7,743 nt of DNA, from assembly GCA_007134115.1 (NCBI GenBank), contig SLLK01000186.1, positions 1-7,743 on the forward strand, in the 5' to 3' direction. The notes under the pieces are model-generated. The model made no database searches and was not told the DNA's origin. It was given only the letters and a program-made list of their open reading frames with translations. Each line of letters begins with the position of its first letter. Positions within the stretch are counted from its first letter, which is position 1. Shown here one piece after another: positions 5,004-7,743 of this stretch. The position numbers were made by a program, and so were the translations under genes. This stretch comes from Gammaproteobacteria bacterium (GTDB lineage Bacteria; Pseudomonadota; Gammaproteobacteria; UBA5335; SLRW01).

Positions 5004-5037
5004 CTTAATACTTAATTACTTAAATACTTAATTACTT
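5004..5037 (-). repeat. Tandem repeat, right border of the element, containing the trpC stop
   Basis: Units CTTAATACTTAATTA (15 bases) and CTTAAATACTTAATTA (16 bases) plus a final CTT. Read on the minus strand they give TTAAGTA-type repeats in the same sense as the left array, so the two borders are inverted relative to each other. The TAA stop of trpC (5032-5034) lies inside the last unit. Confidence 0.88.
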
Positions 5038-5826
5038 CCCCCCAAACATCTCCGCCAACTTCCCGCCCGGATCATCCGCCTTCATGAACGCCTCGCCAAC
5101 GAGGAACGCGTGCACGCCGTGGGCGCGCATTTTTGTCACGTCGACGGCGGTGTGGATGCCGCTTTCGGTGACGATCAGGCAGTCATCGGGGACTTCGTCG
5201 AGCATCTCCAGCGTGGTTTCCAGGCGGGTGTCGAAGGTGCGCAGGTCGCGGTTGTTGATGCCGACCAGGCGGGGTGACAGGGCCAGGGCCCGCGCCAGCT
5301 CGGTCCGATCATGCACTTCGATCAGCACATCCATGCCCAGCGCTTCAGCCAGGCCGCCCAGTTCACCCATTCGGGCATCAGTCAGCGCCGCGACAATCAA
5401 CAAAATGGCGTCGGCGCCCATGGCGCGCGCTTCGTAAACCTGCAGCGGATCGACGATAAAGTCCTTGCGCAGCGCTGGCAGCTCACACGCGGCACGGGCC
5501 TCGATCAGGCAGTCCGGCGCACCGGCGAAAAAATCCCGATCGGTCAGTACGGACAGGGCCGTCGCCCCGCCCCGAGCGTAGGAACGGGCAATCGCCGCCG
5601 GATCAAAATCGGCGCGCAGTACGCCCTTGCTGGGCGACGCCTTTTTGATCTCGGCGATCACCGCCGCCTCGCCATGATCCACGCGGCGGCGCAAGGCATT
5701 CACCAGGCCGCGTGGCGTGGAGGCTGTCGCCGCCGCATCCTGCCAGTACGACAGCGGCTGCGCCTGCAAGTCGACCAGTTCCTCGCGCTTGCGTGCGAGG
5801 ATACGCTCCAGAATATCGCTACTCAT
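5032..5826 (-). CDS. trpC: Indole-3-glycerol phosphate synthase
   Basis: The enzyme closes the indole ring in tryptophan synthesis, converting CdRP (carboxyphenylamino-deoxyribulose phosphate) to indole-glycerol phosphate in the cytoplasm. The 264-residue protein is the monofunctional form with no fused TrpF domain. The (beta/alpha)8-barrel residues are visible: Glu59 and Lys61 in AEIKKASPSKG, Lys121 in LRKDFIVDP, Glu170 in LIEVHDRTEL, the Asn191 region in GINNRDL, and Glu221-Ser222 in TESGIH. FLVGEAFM near the end is the phosphate-binding segment. Its ATG overlaps the trpD TGA stop (ATGA), indicating translational coupling. The C-terminus ends FGGK, with the stop codon drawn from the adjoining TTAAG repeat array. 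Confidence 0.98.
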   Translation of the reverse strand: MSSDILERILARKREELVDLQAQPLSYWQDAAATASTPRGLVNALRRRVDHGEAAVIAEIKKASPSKGVLRADFDPAAIARSYARGGATALSVLTDRDFFAGAPDCLIEARAACELPALRKDFIVDPLQVYEARAMGADAILLIVAALTDARMGELGGLAEALGMDVLIEVHDRTELARALALSPRLVGINNRDLRTFDTRLETTLEMLDEVPDDCLIVTESGIHTAVDVTKMRAHGVHAFLVGEAFMKADDPGGKLAEMFGGK

Positions 5827-6851
5827 GCCGTACCCGCAGACTGGCTGAACTGCCCCAGCCGTTCCAGCACCTGACGGGCGGCACCGCTGTCAATCACCTC
5901 GCGGGCCTTGTCCACGCCTCCCTGCAGATCCTCGGCCAGGCCCGCCACGTAAATCGCGGCACCGGCATTCATCAGGATAATATCGCGCGCCGGGCCGTCC
6001 TCGCCGTCCAGCACACTGCGTATCAGGGCCAGGCTCCCGGCGGCATCATTGACCCTCAACGCGTCCAGCACACCCACCGGCAAACCCACATCGCCGGGCG
6101 CGATGGTGTAAGTGGACACCACCCCGTCGCGGAGTTCGGCCACATGCGTGGGACCGGCGATACTGATCTCGTCCAGACCGTCCGCCGAGTGCACCACCAT
6201 GACATGCCGGCTGCCCAGTTCACCCAGCACCTCGGCCAGCGGCTCAACCCGGGCCTCGTCATACACGCCAAGCAGCTGATTGGGGGCGCCGGCCGGATTG
6301 GTCAGCGGCCCCAGCACATTGAAGATGGTACGCACGCCCATTTCCTTGCGCGGACCAATGGCATGCTTCATGGCGCTGTGATGCGCCGGCGCGAACAGAA
6401 AGCCCACGCCGACCTCCCGTATACACTGGCCCACCTGCTCCGGCGACAGGTCCAGCTTCACCCCGGCGGCTTCCAGCACATCCGCGCTGCCGGAACTGCT
6501 GGATACCGACCGGTTGCCGTGCTTGGCCACTTTGGCGCCGGCGGCAGCCGCCACCAGGGCGGTCGCGGTGGACACATTGAACAGGCCACTGGCATCGCCA
6601 CCGGTGCCGCACGTATCCACAAGGTACTGGTCATCGCCGACCTCAACACGGGTCGCCAGTTCGCGCATCACGCGCGCGGCGGCGGCAATCTCGTCGGTGG
6701 TCTCGCCCTTCATGCGCAGCGCAATCAAAAACCCGCCGATCTGGGCCGGCGTGGCGCCGCCGGTCATGATCTGGCGCATCACAGCGCCCATTTCATCCGC
6801 CGACAAATCACGACGCTCGGTCAGCGCACGCAATGCCTCCTCGATTTTCAT
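5823..6851 (-). CDS. trpD: Anthranilate phosphoribosyltransferase
   Basis: The enzyme joins anthranilate and phosphoribosyl pyrophosphate, the second step of tryptophan synthesis. The 342-residue length is normal. Visible motifs are the pyrophosphate-binding CGTGGD (about residues 81-86), FNVSTATALVAAA, the KHGNRSVSSSSGSADVLEA segment (from about residue 110) and the anthranilate-site MGVRTIFNVLGPLTNPAGA. The start at 6851 is favoured over an in-frame ATG ten codons upstream because GGAGG lies five bases before it and it matches the family N-terminus (MKIEEALRAL). It is a stand-alone TrpD, not fused to TrpG, and no trpG lies directly upstream. It is coupled to trpC by a 4-base overlap. Confidence 0.98.
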   Translation of the reverse strand: MKIEEALRALTERRDLSADEMGAVMRQIMTGGATPAQIGGFLIALRMKGETTDEIAAAARVMRELATRVEVGDDQYLVDTCGTGGDASGLFNVSTATALVAAAAGAKVAKHGNRSVSSSSGSADVLEAAGVKLDLSPEQVGQCIREVGVGFLFAPAHHSAMKHAIGPRKEMGVRTIFNVLGPLTNPAGAPNQLLGVYDEARVEPLAEVLGELGSRHVMVVHSADGLDEISIAGPTHVAELRDGVVSTYTIAPGDVGLPVGVLDALRVNDAAGSLALIRSVLDGEDGPARDIILMNAGAAIYVAGLAEDLQGGVDKAREVIDSGAARQVLERLGQFSQSAGTA

Positions 6852-6879
6852 GGCTTCCTCCCATGGTTGCTCCCGGGGC

Positions 6880-6908
6880 ATTGTACTTGGGTGAAGGGGT
6901 AATGGGCA
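6880..6908 (-). promoter_or_regulatory. Candidate promoter of trpD-trpC
   Basis: On the minus strand, TACAAT (6880-6885, 5 of 6 matches) follows TGCCCA (6903-6908, 3 of 6) with a 17-bp spacer. Initiation near 6873 would give a leader of about 22 bases, too short for a leader-peptide attenuator. If real, trpDC can be transcribed independently of the upstream VOC gene. Confidence 0.4.
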
Positions 6909-6924
6909 GGTGCCTGCGGGCCGG

Positions 6925-7296
6925 CTAACGACTGCCAGAGGTCACGAGATGAATGATATTGGCCGGGCTCGACACCCAGAAACCGGCCAAACCGTCCGGC
7001 AGCGCTTCGATTTCATCCCGCCGCGCGCAGCCGTGGCGTTCCAGCCAGGCCGCAGCGGCCTTCACATCGTCAGCCACCACCTCCAGCCAGACCTCCGCCT
7101 GACTCAGCGCTTCTACCCGGTCAATCCACAACACCTTGTCACCGAACTGGAAACGGGTGGTTTCCGTGCTGCTGGACGCCGGGCCTGCCAACGCCTCAAA
7201 ACCAAGCACGTCCCGGTAAAACAACACGGTCTGGTGGTATTCATGCGCCGGTATTTTCATGGCAATGTTACGACCCGGACTGAATTCCGGTTTCAT
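6925..7296 (-). CDS. VOC superfamily (glyoxalase/dioxygenase fold) protein
   Basis: The product is a 123-residue single-domain protein of the vicinal-oxygen-chelate fold. It shows the N-terminal strand-helix module NIAMKIPAHEYHQTVLFYRDVLGF (about 10-33), FQFGDKVLWIDRV, AEVWLEVVADDVKAAAAWL and the closing strand PANIIHLVTS. The substrate cannot be told from sequence; candidate metal ligands include Glu72 and His116. AGGAGG lies nine bases before this ATG. An alternative ATG at 7302 is only three bases from AGGAGG and would add two residues. The frame stays open to about 7728, but that part overlaps the plus-strand flavoprotein gene and is not coding. It precedes trpD by 73 bases on the same strand. 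Confidence 0.85.
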   Translation of the reverse strand: MKPEFSPGRNIAMKIPAHEYHQTVLFYRDVLGFEALAGPASSSTETTRFQFGDKVLWIDRVEALSQAEVWLEVVADDVKAAAAWLERHGCARRDEIEALPDGLAGFWVSSPANIIHLVTSGSR

Positions 7297-7461
7297 TTGC
7301 ATGCTCCTCCTGTTGATCCCGCATCCCCCCGCCACATGCCGGGAAACAGGCCACCAGACCACGCCCACATATTGACACTGGTTGAGCCCGGCGCCGTTGC
7401 CGTTCACTATTTGCCCGATTCCGCTCCTTCGCCGCCCCGCAACCGCAGGTAAAGCCCGCCC

Positions 7462-7743
7462 ATGACAGACACAGACGTGGTAATCATCGGCGCCGGGGCA
7501 GCCGGCCTGATGTGCGCGGCCGCTGCGGGCAACCGCGGCCGACGTGTCCTGGTCATTGACCACGCCAACAAGGCGGGCAAGAAAATCCTCATGTCCGGCG
7601 GCGGGCGCTGCAACTTCACCCACCTGCACAGCACGCCGCAGAACTTTCTCTCCGCCAACCCGGCATTTTGCATTTCCGCGCTCAAACGGTACACACCCGG
7701 ACAATTCCTGGCGCTGGTTGAGCACCACGGTATCCCCTGGGTG
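7462..7743 (+). CDS. BaiN/HI0933 family NAD(P)/FAD-dependent oxidoreductase, 5' part only
   Basis: The first 94 codons of a gene cut by the right edge. The N-terminus is a Rossmann FAD-binding segment, VVIIGAGAAGLMCAAAA, with GAGAAG at residues 10-15 and an acidic residue (Asp33) at the end of the second strand. It is followed by the family signature GKKILMSGGGRCNFTH (about 39-54), characteristic of the HI0933/YhiN/BaiN flavoproteins. These are predicted cytoplasmic flavoenzymes whose physiological reaction in most bacteria is not known. The full protein would be about 390-400 residues. The upstream AGGT is a weak ribosome-binding site, 11 bases from the ATG. The gene diverges from the VOC gene across 165 bases. 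Confidence 0.93.
   Translation, partial: MTDTDVVIIGAGAAGLMCAAAAGNRGRRVLVIDHANKAGKKILMSGGGRCNFTHLHSTPQNFLSANPAFCISALKRYTPGQFLALVEHHGIPWV

Larger units (their letters stand above)
4615..5037. mobile_element. MITE-like inverted-repeat element of about 420 bp between crp and trpC
   Basis: This interval lies between convergent genes and holds no credible gene. Both ends carry AT-rich arrays of a TTAAG-based repeat in opposite orientation (4621-4665 and 5004-5037). Inside them are imperfectly matching arms: ATGCTG/CAGCAAT, GCCG/CGGC and CGCGCCG (4705-4711)/CGGCGCG (4959-4965) occur in mirrored order. Further in are perfect 23-bp inverted repeats (4740-4762, 4922-4944) and a central hairpin. The architecture resembles a non-autonomous inverted-repeat element or large palindromic intergenic repeat. 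I do not recognise the family. No transposase and no clear target-site duplication are seen, so mobility is an inference. Confidence 0.55.

Noticed and set aside
4669..5031. Open frame of 120 codons (GTG start) across the inverted-repeat element, plus strand
   Set aside because: It runs through the repeat arms and ends in the border array, has no ribosome-binding site, and its product has no recognisable domain. The same short peptide (CREMDAK) appears in the minus-strand frame only because the arms are inverted copies.
7372..7377. Perfect TTGACA upstream of the flavoprotein gene
   Set aside because: The sequence 17 bp downstream is CGTTGC, not a credible -10; TATTTG is too far away.
7303..7728. 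Upstream extension of the VOC gene frame
   Set aside because: It overlaps the clearly coding flavoprotein gene on the other strand, and the VOC homology and ribosome-binding site begin at about 7296-7311.

Overview
The window reads as chromosomal DNA of a GC-rich gammaproteobacterium. The grounds are an E. coli-type SpeD, a Crp close to E. coli Crp and Pseudomonas Vfr, a YhfA-type OsmC protein beside crp, and the order trpD-trpC / crp / yhfA / speD, which as I recall is also found around Pseudomonas vfr. A Chromatiales/Ectothiorhodospiraceae-like lineage is possible but cannot be settled from the window.

Layout, left to right. (1) Minus strand: the 5' part of a tRNA-Gln(CUG), cut by the left edge, then a hairpin-rich spacer, then the rplM-rpsI ribosomal protein operon read right to left. 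(2) Minus strand: a thioredoxin-fold [2Fe-2S] ferredoxin and a DUF481 outer-membrane protein. The DUF481 gene starts at GTG about 20 bases after an apparent rho-independent terminator. (3) Minus strand: speD (S-adenosylmethionine decarboxylase, spermidine synthesis) with a TTG start, and upstream of it the yhfA-like OsmC gene, which diverges from crp. (4) Plus strand: crp (cAMP receptor protein). (5) A gene-free interval of about 420 bp (4615-5031) filled by an element with inverted-repeat architecture: AT-rich 15-bp tandem repeats at both ends in opposite orientation, and an internal perfect 23-bp inverted repeat. (6) Minus strand: trpD-trpC (tryptophan synthesis, start/stop overlap ATGA), preceded by a VOC/glyoxalase-fold gene. 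(7) Plus strand: the first 94 codons of a BaiN/HI0933-type flavoprotein, cut by the right edge.

Most genes are conserved housekeeping genes in a familiar order. The part not explained by known genes is the element between the convergent crp and trpC genes. Both flanking genes appear to take their stop codons from its border sequence. It looks like a non-autonomous, MITE-like or large palindromic intergenic repeat, and I do not recognise it as a named family. I see no CRISPR array, transposase, integrase, defence system or phage gene.
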